Source: Planctomycetales bacterium 4484_123
Lineage (GTDB): Bacteria; Planctomycetota; Phycisphaerae; SM23-33
DNA: 9,455 nt
Reading direction: 5' to 3'
Assembly: GCA_002049885.1 (NCBI GenBank)
Contig: MVCS01000102.1
Location: 1 to 9,455, forward strand
Position 1 is the stretch's first letter. Every line of letters begins with the position of its first letter. The translations under genes and the position numbers were made by a program. The notes under the pieces were generated by a model. The model searched no databases. It had not been told where the DNA came from and was given only the letters and a program-made list of their open reading frames with translations. This document shows positions 1 through 8,372 of the stretch, one piece after another.

Positions 1-368
1 GGGTACGCCCTTGGCCCGGGCCGGCCGGCCCGTGGGGCCAACGGCCGGCCGAACCGCGCGCGGGCGTGGGACGGCGGGCCCCAACGACGGGGCAAGGGCC
101 TGCCGAGTCGTCTTTGCCGGGCGAATCGGCCCGGGGCATGGGCTCTGCCCCTGCGGCCGGGACCGGGCTTGCCTGGGGCCAGTTCGTGCCGGCACCGCGG
201 TCCTCTGTGGTGTCCCCACGCCGCCGGCGGGCCGGGTGGATGGTGTGGCCGGGCCACCGCAGGTGGCCCTTGGCGGTGCGGTTCGTCCGCCTGCGGCTGG
301 CCTTGGGCCAGGGACGTTGCCACCAGCACGAGCACGCTCACGATACTAAGCACCAGTACTCGTTTCAT
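1..368 (-). CDS. Partial exported low-complexity Pro/Gly/Arg/His-rich protein (C-terminus beyond window)
   Basis: The frame begins at an ATG (368-366) and stays open to the window edge, giving 122 codons with no stop. The protein starts MKRVLVLSIVSVLVLVATSLAQG: two early basic residues, a hydrophobic core and a likely signal peptidase site after SLA or SLAQ, so export is likely. A strong AAAGGAG ribosome site lies 8 nt upstream. The start sits inside the last codons of the upstream membrane protein gene (23-bp overlap), suggesting coupled translation as the third gene of a sigma-factor operon. The mature part is low complexity, with PHHPPGPP, AWGHH and a repeated (L/F)GRPL motif. From about residue 55 it becomes very Arg-rich, and all three minus frames are open with similar third-position GC, so the frame there is less certain and an indel is possible. 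I do not recognise a family. A periplasmic sensor or structural protein would fit the context, but this is a guess. Confidence 0.6.
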   Translation of the reverse strand, partial: MKRVLVLSIVSVLVLVATSLAQGQPQADEPHRQGPPAVARPHHPPGPPAAWGHHRGPRCRHELAPGKPGPGRRGRAHAPGRFARQRRLGRPLPRRWGPPSHARARFGRPLAPRAGRPGPRAY

Positions 369-894
369 GGATGCTGCTCCTTTCCGAATAGGGCAGAAGA
401 TGCACGGTAGGCAGGGTCCACGTTAGATTCATCGATGAGGTCGATGGAATAGACAGCTTGGGCAGGGTAAAGGACTGATCGGCCAGTGAGACCGGCCCGA
501 GCGCCGGCACGCGCCAGGTCAGTGACGGTATCTCAAGTTGAAGCGCGGTCGGCTTGATGTGGCGCGGATGACGGAACGTCGCGGCTGACCAAAGCAGCAG
601 CACGGCGAGTACGGCAGCCGCGACTGCCGAGGCCCACCGCAGCAGCCCGTCTCGCCAGACGGGCCGGGCCGGCGGGAGTTCCAGGTCGCCCATGGGCGGG
701 ATGCTCGTCCCTTCCAACCGCTCGCCCAGGGCGGACAGGTCGGCGATCAGTCCGCGTGCCTGATGGATCCGCCCGGCCCGGTCCGGCTGGCCTGCGAACC
801 GGCGTGCGAGCGACTCCAGCGCCGCGGCGGGGTCGTCCGCGGCCAGGGCTGCCGCCAGTGTCTGGTCGAATTGGCGATCGTCCGTGTCTTTCAT
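346..894 (-). CDS. Single-pass membrane protein, probable anti-sigma factor
   Basis: 182 residues, ending in TAG. The start ATG overlaps the sigma factor's TGA as ATGA, with GAGG 8 nt upstream, so the two are almost certainly translated together. Residues 1-80 are a soluble acidic/Ala-rich helical region, presumably cytoplasmic. Residues 84-106 (RWASAVAAAVLAVLLLWSA core) form one membrane segment. Residues 107-182 would be periplasmic and are rich in short strand-like Pro-containing segments: LEIPSLTW near 120, FTLPKLSI near 142, LTWTLPTV near 157. Position directly after an ECF sigma gene plus this topology is the usual layout of a membrane anti-sigma factor. It has no cysteine at all, so it is not a zinc-binding (HxxxCxxC) anti-sigma domain, and I cannot assign it to a named family. 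The function is inferred from context and topology. Confidence 0.72.
   Translation of the reverse strand: MKDTDDRQFDQTLAAALAADDPAAALESLARRFAGQPDRAGRIHQARGLIADLSALGERLEGTSIPPMGDLELPPARPVWRDGLLRWASAVAAAVLAVLLLWSAATFRHPRHIKPTALQLEIPSLTWRVPALGPVSLADQSFTLPKLSIPSTSSMNLTWTLPTVHLLPYSERSSIHETSTGA
377..383 (-). promoter_or_regulatory. Ribosome binding site AAAGGAG
   Basis: On the minus strand AAAGGAG ends 8 nt before the ATG at 368. It lies within the coding end of the upstream membrane protein gene. It is the main support for calling an overlapping gene that begins there and runs off the left edge. Confidence 0.6.
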
Positions 895-1421
895 GGTCGA
901 TGCCTCATCATGCGCCCAAGGCTGGCGATGGCCTTGAAGACCGCCGCCTTGACGGTGCCCTCGGCACAGCCCATCACCGCGGCGGTCTCGGCTATGCTCA
1001 TGCCGCGAAGGAACCGGCAGGTCACCGCCTCGCGCTGGCGGGGGGGCAGTTTCTCAATGGCCGCCGCCAGCAGCTCCAGCCGGTCGTCGCCACCCGCAGC
1101 CTGTGCCTGGGGCGGGTCGGCAGCCTCGAGCGATACCATCGGCCGCCTGCGCCGCCTTTCCCGCACCACATTCATGGCGATGCCAAGCAGCCAGGTCATC
1201 GCCGCGCCGCCTTTGCGGAAACTTTTTCGTCGGCGCCATGCCCGCAGCAGGCACTCCTGGCGGGCGTCCTCGGCCTCGCCGCGCATGTGCGGGGGCAGGT
1301 GGGCCAGGCAGAAGCGATACAGCACCGGCCCGGCCAGTTCCGCCAGTTGGGCGAAGGCGTCCCGCTCGCCGCCGGCGGCACGGGCCATCAGTGCATCGGC
1401 CAGGCTGCGCTCTAGCGCCAT
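891..1421 (-). CDS. ECF-type RNA polymerase sigma factor (sigma-70 family)
   Basis: 176 residues, the usual ECF size. Region 2 spans about 14-93: EDARQECLLRAWR (51-63) matches the core-binding helix, and MTWLLGIAMNVVRERRRRR (75-93) corresponds to the regions 2.3/2.4 that melt and read the -10 element. A short acidic/Ala linker follows. Region 4 spans about 114-172, with LPPRQREAV and a helix-turn-helix (MSIAETAAVMGCAEGTVKAA, 141-160) for -35 recognition. There is no extra C-terminal domain. AGGTGGAG just before the ATG is a credible ribosome site. The gene overlaps the next one as ATGA, so sigma factor and putative anti-sigma factor are co-expressed. It lies 173 bp downstream of the TPR gene, with an ECF-like promoter candidate in the gap, so autoregulation is possible. 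The family is clear; the inducing signal and regulon are unknown. Confidence 0.93.
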   Translation of the reverse strand: MALERSLADALMARAAGGERDAFAQLAELAGPVLYRFCLAHLPPHMRGEAEDARQECLLRAWRRRKSFRKGGAAMTWLLGIAMNVVRERRRRRPMVSLEAADPPQAQAAGGDDRLELLAAAIEKLPPRQREAVTCRFLRGMSIAETAAVMGCAEGTVKAAVFKAIASLGRMMRHRP

Positions 1422-1594
1422 CGCTCCACCTGTAATTGCGTCCTGGGGCCGAAAGGTTTACCGGCTTCCTTGCGCCGTTTATCGGACGACACGGCGGCTG
1501 CATGGAGCTTAACGAAGTGGGCGGGGTGGGCTTCCGCCGCAACTCGGCGCGGGCCGTGGTGCCGGTCGAGCCCGGCGGGCATTGCGGCCTGCGA
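1422..1594. other. Intergenic gap between TPR gene and sigma gene
   Basis: 173 bp separate the TGA of the second TPR gene from the sigma factor ATG. The gap is less extreme in GC than its surroundings near 1430-1520. I see no stem followed by a T-run that would be a clear terminator for the TPR operon and no RNA gene. The ribosome site of the sigma gene (1424-1431) and the promoter candidate at 1511-1535 are the only elements I would mark. Confidence 0.5.
1511..1535 (-). promoter_or_regulatory. Candidate ECF-type promoter upstream of the sigma gene
   Basis: On the minus strand GGAAG (1535-1531) is separated by exactly 16 bases from CGTT (1514-1511), followed by AAG. This resembles the GGAA(C/T) -35 and CGT -10 pattern common among ECF sigma factors. 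It would start transcription roughly 85 nt before the sigma ATG. A similar arrangement with the same spacing occurs before the giant TPR gene (8373-8397). The motif is short and could arise by chance in GC-rich DNA. Confidence 0.22.
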
Positions 1595-2953
1595 TCAACC
1601 CGCCGCCTTGGGCTTGTCCTCTGCTCTCGGAGCGGCCCCGCGGTGTTTGCCGATGAGGTTCAGGAGTCTCATCCGCTGGGGGTGCTCGGGCTCGAGGTCC
1701 AGGACGACGCGCCAGTGGAATACGGCCCGGTCGTATTGCCGGGCCTCGGCGTAGGCGTGGCCGAGCTTCAGGTGCAGGGACGCCGTCTGCGGACTGGCCG
1801 CCACCGCCAGCTTGAGATAGTCGATGTACTTCTTCAGCTCTCCGGCCTGGTTGTACTGCTCGGCGACCTTCAGGTAGGCCTCCACCAGGGTGGGCTCGTA
1901 GGCGGCCTTGTCGAGCTTGATGGCCTCGCCCAGCAGCCGGAGATACTCATCGTACCTGCCGATGCCAAAGCTGGCCTGGGCGTAATAGTAGTAAAACAGT
2001 GCCTTGTCGTCTTTGGGGATGGTCTTTTCGATCTTGTTGAACATGCGGTGGGCCTGTGCGTAGCGGCGGGCGTTGAGGTAGATGTTGGCCTTGAGGAAGT
2101 GGATGTCGGGCCGGTCCTTGATGCCCTCGGCCACGGCCTTGGCGAGTTGGTAGATGGCCGAGCGGCTGGGGGCGGCGCGGAAGGTGTCCTTCTTCCCGGG
2201 CACCGGTTCGATGAGGTACCACTGGCCGCTGATGGTATCGGGCTGGCCGGCCTTGACGCGGATGTCCGAGACCGTCCCGAAGTAGTTCCGCAGGTTGAAG
2301 TAGGCCGAGGCCAGTTTGTACCGCAGCACGGGGCCCTCGGCGCCCAGCGCCAGGGCCTTCTGGTAGGCCTCGGCGGCCAGGGCGTAGAAGTTGCCCGCGA
2401 GGTAGATATTGCCAAGCTGGTAGTGGTCGGCGGCGCTGGCGGGATTCAGCTTGATGGCCTCCTGGAAGTACTTCCGGGCCTTCTCGTTGTCCTGGAGGTT
2501 GTACTTGGCCTCGGCCAGGAGGTGGTAGGTGGTGTAGTCGTGGCGATACTGCAATAGTGGTTCGAGGACGGCCACCACCTGCTGCCACTTCCGGCGGTCA
2601 GCGTAGATCTCGCCCAGGAGCCGGCCGGCCTCCACGTGGTCGGGGGCGGCCTTGAGGATCGCCTTGAGCTGGCCTTCGGCCTGGTCGTCCTTCTTGCCGT
2701 AGCGGTAGGCCCGGGCCAGGTTCAGCCGGTAGCTGGTCTTCGCCGGCTCGGCGGCGACCGCCTTGCTGAGATACTCGATGGCCTTGTCGTAGTCGCCTCT
2801 CAGCAGGGCATTGCGTCCGGCCTGGAAGGCCTTCTCCGCCTGGGACGGTCCGCCGTCCCGGGTGGTCGCGGGCGCCTTGGGCGCGGCCTGGACCAGGCAC
2901 GCGGCCGCGACCAGCGCCGTCAGTGCTGTCGCGATCAATTTCTGCGCCGGCAT
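1595..2953 (-). CDS. Exported TPR-repeat protein, 452 residues
   Basis: I chose the ATG at 2953 because it opens a signal peptide (MPAQKLIATALTALVAAACL, cleavage near VQA-AP). The frame is open further upstream, but that part overlaps the giant TPR gene and does not look like protein. A Cys at 19 preceded by Ala-Ala-Ala could also be a weak lipobox. Mature TPR units are visible at about 37-70, 71-104, 105-138, 140-171, 174-207, 284-315, 318-350, 354-388 and 391-424, with typical patterns such as GDYDKAIEYLSKAVAAEP. Between about 225 and 268 a non-TPR insert (GQWYLIEPVPGKKDTF) interrupts the array. The tail is charged and Pro/Ala-rich. The start is 52 bp after the giant TPR gene, behind only a weak GA-rich ribosome site, so the pair is probably one operon. 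TPRs mediate protein-protein contacts; a periplasmic scaffold is the inference. No enzyme motif is seen. Confidence 0.85.
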   Translation of the reverse strand: MPAQKLIATALTALVAAACLVQAAPKAPATTRDGGPSQAEKAFQAGRNALLRGDYDKAIEYLSKAVAAEPAKTSYRLNLARAYRYGKKDDQAEGQLKAILKAAPDHVEAGRLLGEIYADRRKWQQVVAVLEPLLQYRHDYTTYHLLAEAKYNLQDNEKARKYFQEAIKLNPASAADHYQLGNIYLAGNFYALAAEAYQKALALGAEGPVLRYKLASAYFNLRNYFGTVSDIRVKAGQPDTISGQWYLIEPVPGKKDTFRAAPSRSAIYQLAKAVAEGIKDRPDIHFLKANIYLNARRYAQAHRMFNKIEKTIPKDDKALFYYYYAQASFGIGRYDEYLRLLGEAIKLDKAAYEPTLVEAYLKVAEQYNQAGELKKYIDYLKLAVAASPQTASLHLKLGHAYAEARQYDRAVFHWRVVLDLEPEHPQRMRLLNLIGKHRGAAPRAEDKPKAAG

Positions 2954-3005
2954 GATTGTCTCTCTTCGTAGTGTGGGCGCCGCAGCGCAAGGTCGGCTGG
3001 CGCGC

Positions 3006-6000
3006 TCACAGTCGGTACGTCTTGATCCAGTTGATCTGCTCTCTGGCCTTCCGCACCAGGGGGCCTTTGGGGAAGTTGTTGATGTAGTTGGTATAGGCGT
3101 CCATGGCCTTGACCCACTGGCCGAGCTGCTCGTAGTTCTCGGCGATGGCGAACTGCGCCGCACCGGCCCGCGGGCTGCGGCGGTAGTTCCTGAGGAAGGC
3201 ATCGTAGGCCTTGATGGCCTCGGCGTACTTGCCCTGGCGGTCGTAGTATTGGGCGATGCGCCAGGAGGCGTCCTCGGCCACGGCCGTGCCGCTGAACTGC
3301 CGCACGATCTCGAGGTAGGTCTTCATGGCCGCCGTGGGGTCCTTGAGCTTCTCGGCATAGATGCCGGCCATCCGCAGCAGCGACTCGTCGGCCTTGTCGG
3401 CGGCGGCGACCTTGGCGGCCCGCCTGTATGCCGCCACCGCCTTCCGCAGGGCGGCGTTGATCTTGTCCTGGCGGTCGGCCAGTTGGGCCGCGGTGAGCGC
3501 CTCGACCTCCTGGCTGGCGCGCCGGGCGGCCAGCAGCACGTTGGCCGCATCGTACTGGCCGGCCTGGAAGGCGCCGCGGGCCTCTTCCATCTCGGCCGCC
3601 CGGGCCTTGCCACCCTTGCGCAGCTCGGCGATGCGATCTAGGTTGTACCGGCGCTGCCTCTCGCGGGCGACCTGGGCCAGCTTGTAGGCCTTCTTCTGGG
3701 CCAGCTCCTTGACCTTGGCGATGGTGCGCTGGCGGGGCCTCGCGCGCAAGGACCGTCTCGCCCATCGACAGGTAGCTGGTGCCGACCTTGAACATGGCGT
3801 CGTCGGCCAGGTGGCTCTTGGGCCAGCGGGCGGGGACCTTGCGATACTCGATGATGGCCTTGACCGGGTTGGACAGATCCCTCAGCACGATCTCGGCGAT
3901 CTGGTACTGGGCGTCGAAGGCCTTTCGCTGGCCCTTCTCGTCCACCAGGGCCTGGTAGCGGGCGAGGTCTTTGAGTATGCCGATCCGCCGCTTGGCCTCG
4001 GCGGCCTTGCCGTCCTTGGGGTAGGCGCTGAGGTAGGAACGGTACGCAGCCGCGGCCTGGCGCCACCGGCTGAGGTTGATGGTGCACTCGGCGATGCACC
4101 ATTTCGCATCGCGGACCCAACTGCCGCCGGGAAACTCGCTGATGACGCGGCGGTAGGCCTCGATGGCCTGCTCCCATGCCTGGTTGGCTTGGTGTATCTG
4201 GCCCACCATGGTCAGGGCCTGGCCGGCGCTGGGGTGTCTGGGGAAACTGTCCACGAACACCTCCAGAACGTGCAGGGCCTCGACCCATCGCTTTTCCTTC
4301 ATCAGGCCCAGGCCGATCTGGTAGATCTGGTTCTGCACGTCCAGCCGGCCGCCCACGGAGAAGTTCAACTCCAGGAGGGTCTCAGCCGCCAGCAGTGGGC
4401 GCTTGAGGCGGTCTCGGTAGGTCTGGGCGATCCGGGTGGCGGCCTTGAGCACCGTGCCCCGGGATGGATAGTGAACGATCAACTGGTTCCAGACGCTGAT
4501 GGCCTCTTCGTGGTATCCCCGGCCGGAGAGTTCATCGCCTATGGCCCACAAGAGTCCCGGGACGGCGCCGATGTTGGGATGGTCGTGATAGGCCGCCGCC
4601 ACGCGCTGGAGCTCCTTGGCCGCACGTACGTACTGGCCGCGTGCCAGCGTCGGGCTGAACGCATCGACCACGCGGGCCTGGGTGAGGAAGCTGGCGGCGG
4701 CGTCCCATTGGGCCTCGTGCACGATGGCCTTTTCCTCGGGGAAGTCTCTGACGATGCTTGCGAGCTGTGCCCGGGCCTTGGCGAACCTCTCGGCCACCTG
4801 GGCCAGCAACTCCTGGCTGGAGAGCTGCTGGCCGGCCCGCTCGGGCGGGGCCGCCGCCCAGGCCAGGAAATCGCGGGCGATCGCCAGGCGGATCCTGGGC
4901 AGCTCGCGGTCCGAGGGGCTGTCGGCGAGGAATCGGCGTGCCAGGTCGGCCGCCCGCTGCCATTGCCGGACCGTCCGCCAGTGCTGGATCATGACCATGA
5001 TTTCACCGCGGGCGTGCTCGGCCGTCGGCGTCTCGGGATGGTCCCGGCGCAGGCGAGTGAAGATGGCGTAGGCCGCAGCCAGGGCCTTGGCCTGCCGGGC
5101 TATCTCCGCCTCGGACAGGACCGGGCCCGCCCGGGCGACTTGGAGCTGCTTGGCCCCGCCGCGCCGGAGGTGCTGCACCGCCGGCCGGTTGAGCTGCGCC
5201 TGTTCGCGCAGCCTGGCGACCTCGATGGCTCGGCGCCGTTGCTGCCGGCGAATGGCCGCCATTGCCAGCAGGTCCTTGTCGGCCATGAGGGTCCGGCCAC
5301 CGGCGGGCCCTGCGGTGGCCTGCGGTTTCCTTTCATCGGCGAGCAGGCTCAGCCGGCGAGGCTGAGTCGTTGGCCTACCCGCGGGGGCCGGCCTGGCCTC
5401 GGCCACGGCCATCTCCCGCGACATGGCAGCGGGTTTGTCTCTCTTCAATGCCGTCGCCGCAATCAGCCCGGGACTCACCGGCGCCGGTACCGACAGGGCC
5501 TGAAGGACCTTCCTGGCGTGCTCCGGCATGACCTTGCCCAGGTGGCAGAGGCCCCGGCAGAAGTCGATCCGCTCGGGCTGGCGAAGGGGCAGGCCGGCGG
5601 CCAGCAGCTCTGCGTATATGCCCTCGGCCACGTCCCAGGCGTTGGCCTTGGCGTATTCCAGGCCCGCCGACATGATCTTCTGCACCGCCGCGCGGAGCAG
5701 CGGGCTGTCGGGGTTGGCCTTGATGAAGGCCTTGAAGGCGTCGATGGCCGCGGTGAACTCGGGGCTGATCTTCGCCGGCGGCGCCTCGTCCGGGGCTCGC
5801 TTGGCCGCGGCCTTGGCCAGGGCGTCGGCCGCCTTGGCATACAGGGCCTCGGCTGCGGCGAACCGCCATCCCTGGGCCATGCTGGCCTTCTCCGGCCGCG
5901 ACTGCGAGAGGACCCTCACGTTCGCCGCAAACGCCGCCAGGTCGCGGTACACCCCGGCTGCCACGTCGTAGGCCTTGTGCCGGCAGAAGAGCTGGCCGAT

Positions 6001-8289
6001 GCCGGAGAGCCTCTTCGCCGCCTGACGGGCCAGCGGGTCCGCGGGCCTCTCGGAGATGAACTTCCTGTAGGCGGCAATGGCGGCCTTGAATGCCGGGCTC
6101 AGGGCGATCTTCTCTTGGGCTGCATATCGTTTGAGGAATGCCGCCAGTTCACGCCGCGCCAGTTGCTCGCGCAGCTCGGCCAGGCGGAAGTCCGCGTAGG
6201 CGCTGGCGGCATCAACGGCGGCGGGCGCGCGGACCTTTATGGCCGCCTCGGCCGTGTCAAAGTACTCCAGCAGCTTGTAGTGGTTCACGATGCCGTCCCA
6301 GACCGACCGCACCTCGGCCAGGAAGGCGTCCTCCTGCTCTACTCCGGCCTGAAGCGCACAGCACCGTTGCAGCGCCCGCAGCAACAGGGGGTCGAGCTTC
6401 CGCGGCACGGCCATCCCGGCCCGCAGCAGTCGGCGGTGGCGCCCATGGACCTGTTGGACCCACAACCGCACGACGCTCAGTTCGCATGCCCTGCGCTCGG
6501 CGACCGGCAACACCTGCGCGAGTTGCTCCTGCGCCGCCTCGGCCAGGGCGTAGTGCCCGGCCTCGACCCAGACGGCCAGGTGCGACTTCAGCTTTTCCAG
6601 CACGGCCGGGCCCTGGTCGGCACGCCGGGCCACCAGCTTGGCCATGACGGCCAGTAGTCGCTTCTGGTAGTCGTTGAGCTTGGCGTTCTGCCCGTCCCGG
6701 CCCGCCTTGACGTTCTCAGAAAAGACGTCCCGTGCACACAGGTCCAGCAGCTCCACCTGCCTGTTCATGACGGCCGGCCAGGAGGGATGGTCGGCGGCCA
6801 GGACCTGCACCAGCCGGGTGTGAAAGGCCAGCGCCATTCGCCGGCCCACGGGCCGCTTGAGCCCCTCGCAGTGGGCTGACGCGATGGCCACGACCTGAAT
6901 GGCCCGGGCGACCGTGGCGGTATCGGCCTTGGCCTTGACGACAGGCAGGGCGATTTGCACGGCCCACTCAAGCGGGGCCTTCGGGGCCGTTACCTTCGCC
7001 GGCCAGGGCAGCAGGTCCGCAAGTTGACGCACCCGCTCGGCCAGGGCGGCCTGTTGGGCCCACGCCGGCTGGCCCGGGAAGGCCTTGGTGATGGCCTCGC
7101 AGCTCGAGACGGCGGCGGCGAGAACCTTGGGCATGCCGGCGGGCAGCCGGCCGACCTGCGCCTGCCGGTGCAGCGCCGCCAGGGCCAGCTCGCAACGAAA
7201 GCGCGCCAGCGCCCGCAGCGCCTCCAGTCTGCTGGTGGCCGGCAGCGTGGCCTTGGCCAGGGCCTCGGCGCCCGCCACGGCTGGGCCGTACACCTTGCGC
7301 CGGGCGTAGCGCCTCTCCAGGTGGCTGATGATGCGGCGCGTCAGATCTCGGGCGGCGTCGGCCTGGGCCGTGCGCGCGTACCATTCAGCCGCCGCCGCCA
7401 GGGCCTTGGTTTCCAGCTCGTCCGGGGTCGACTGGCCGGGGGATGGCATGCCGCGGGCTGCGACCTTCAGGCAAACGGTGAGGAGCTGTCGGCGTCCCTG
7501 CTGGGCCTTGGCGTGCCGGGCGTTGGCCTTGAGCCATTTTTCCAGGGCCTGGATCGCCTCCAGCTCCTGGCCGTGGCGGAGGCTGAACATAGCCAGCTCG
7601 TAGCCGGCCATGGCCGCCGCCGGCGTGCCGGCGTGGTCGGCCAGGACCTTTCGCAGCAGGGCCAATCCCTCCGGGACCCTCGGGCCGTCCAGGCGCGTCA
7701 GCGCCTGTCCCATCAGCAGCTTCGTGGTCGCCGGGTCGGCCTGGGCCTTGTACCGCAGCAGCAGCTCTTCAACGGTGGCCAGGGCCTCGGTGTACTTGCC
7801 CATCTCTACCATGGCGGCGGCCCGGAGGGTCATCACCTCGGCGCCCTGGGCGTCGGTCAGTGCCTTCTCATCGAGCAGCTTGCGGCACTCTCGCAGCGCG
7901 GTCGCGGCCAGTGCCGGTTCCCGCACCAGCAGCCTGATGAGGCGAATCCTCTGGGCGGCATCGGCCTCCTGGCGGCGCAGCGCCTTGAGCATTCGCGCGG
8001 CATGGGGCTCGTTCGGGGCCAGCCGGAGCGTCCTCTTCCAGGCGGCGATGGCTTCTGTCAGTTGGCCGAGCTGGTAGTGCGCCTTGCCCAGCCACAGGAA
8101 CACCTCCGGGTTGCGGTTGTCTGTCTGTGCGGCCTGGGCGAACAGGTCGCGGGCCCTTTCCATCTGGCCGAGCTGGTAGGCCTTCTTGCCGGCGTCGAAG
8201 GCCGCCTTGGCCTCAACCTGGGCAGGGGCCGCTGATGCACACACCAGAACCCCGAGCGTGACGATGAGAGCAGTTGCGGGCCGATGCAT
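3006..8289 (-). CDS. Giant exported TPR-repeat protein, interrupted by a single-base frameshift
   Basis: The start at 8289 opens a signal peptide (MHRPATALIVTLGVLVCASA, site near APAQ), with GAGG 7 nt upstream. Clear TPRs cover about 24-120 (AFDAGKKAYQLGQMERARDL). A long Ala-rich helical region follows, holding two copies of a 55-residue unit (730-787 and 841-899). A Pro/Arg-rich linker with GRPTTQP and a basic helix (AAIRRQQRRRAIEVARLREQ) spans about 930-1060. Strong YbgF-like TPRs run from about 1236 to the end. After GETVLAR (near 3745) the original frame stops looking like protein, while the frame one base over gives TIAKVKELAQKKAYK, a basic coiled-coil stretch, and more TPRs, ending INWIKTYRL and TGA at 3006. 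Removing one C of a CCCC run (plus 3734-3737) joins the halves into about 1760 residues. It may be a sequencing indel, a real mutation or, less likely, recoding. Role inferred: envelope scaffold. No enzymatic motif is seen. Confidence 0.8.
3734..3737 (-). other. Frameshift site in the giant TPR gene (C4 run on the coding strand)
   Basis: The coding strand reads GAGGCCCCGCCAGCG here. With four Cs the protein becomes REAPPAHHRQG and then a Gly/Arg/Pro-rich nonsense frame. With three Cs it reads LAREARQRTIAKVKELAQ and continues as TPR. The exact base is uncertain within roughly 3727-3750; the homopolymer is the simplest place for an indel. Confidence 0.6.
5593..5769 (-). repeat. Internal protein repeat, copy B (residues about 841-899)
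   Basis: Begins ISPEFTAAIDAF and ends DVAEGIYAELLAAG. It aligns without gaps to copy A over 55 residues, with about 22 identities by eye, including SP-F-AAI-A near the start, P-PL-R in the middle and A-DVA-G-Y at the end. The offset between copies is 111 residues. Confidence 0.65.
5929..6102 (-). repeat. Internal protein repeat, copy A (residues about 730-787)
   Basis: Begins LSPAFKAAIAAY and ends DVAAGVYRDLAAF. It is the partner of the copy at 5593-5769. Each copy looks like two helical hairpins of TPR size, so the duplication probably copied a pair of helical repeats within the giant protein. Confidence 0.65.
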
Positions 8290-8343
8290 ACCTGGTCCTC
8301 TTTCTTGACCGGTTTGCACGGAACGATTCGCGCTGTTGGAGAC

Positions 8344-8353
8344 GGTCATGACC
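8344..8353. promoter_or_regulatory. Perfect 10-bp palindrome GGTCATGACC, possible operator
   Basis: GGTCATGACC reads the same on both strands and lies about 55 bp before the giant TPR start, just downstream of the promoter candidate. A dimeric repressor site would fit. Symmetry does not extend further, so chance is a real possibility. Confidence 0.2.
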
Positions 8354-8372
8354 AACCCCTGTCGTTCTCTTG

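Noticed and set aside
1436..2557. A 373-codon plus-strand open frame
   Set aside because: It is the shadow of the second TPR gene, with no start context and repetitive Gly/Val/Leu composition.
2954..3202. Upstream extension of the second TPR gene
   Set aside because: It is Ser/Arg/Pro-rich shadow sequence overlapping the giant gene. The signal peptide begins at the ATG at 2953.
2935..3733. Zero-frame continuation of the giant TPR gene to 2935
   Set aside because: The protein becomes Gly/Arg/Pro-rich nonsense, while the neighbouring frame gives clean TPRs ending at 3006.
3709..6657. A 982-codon open frame on the plus strand, antisense to the giant TPR gene
   Set aside because: Its translation is Gly/Leu/Val/Arg-rich without domain patterns. 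The minus strand carries clear TPR protein here. GC-rich third positions remove stops from antisense frames.
6955..8235. A 426-codon plus-strand open frame
   Set aside because: It is antisense to the N-terminal TPRs and signal peptide region of the giant gene; its Gly/Arg/Gln-rich shadow composition has no recognisable motif.
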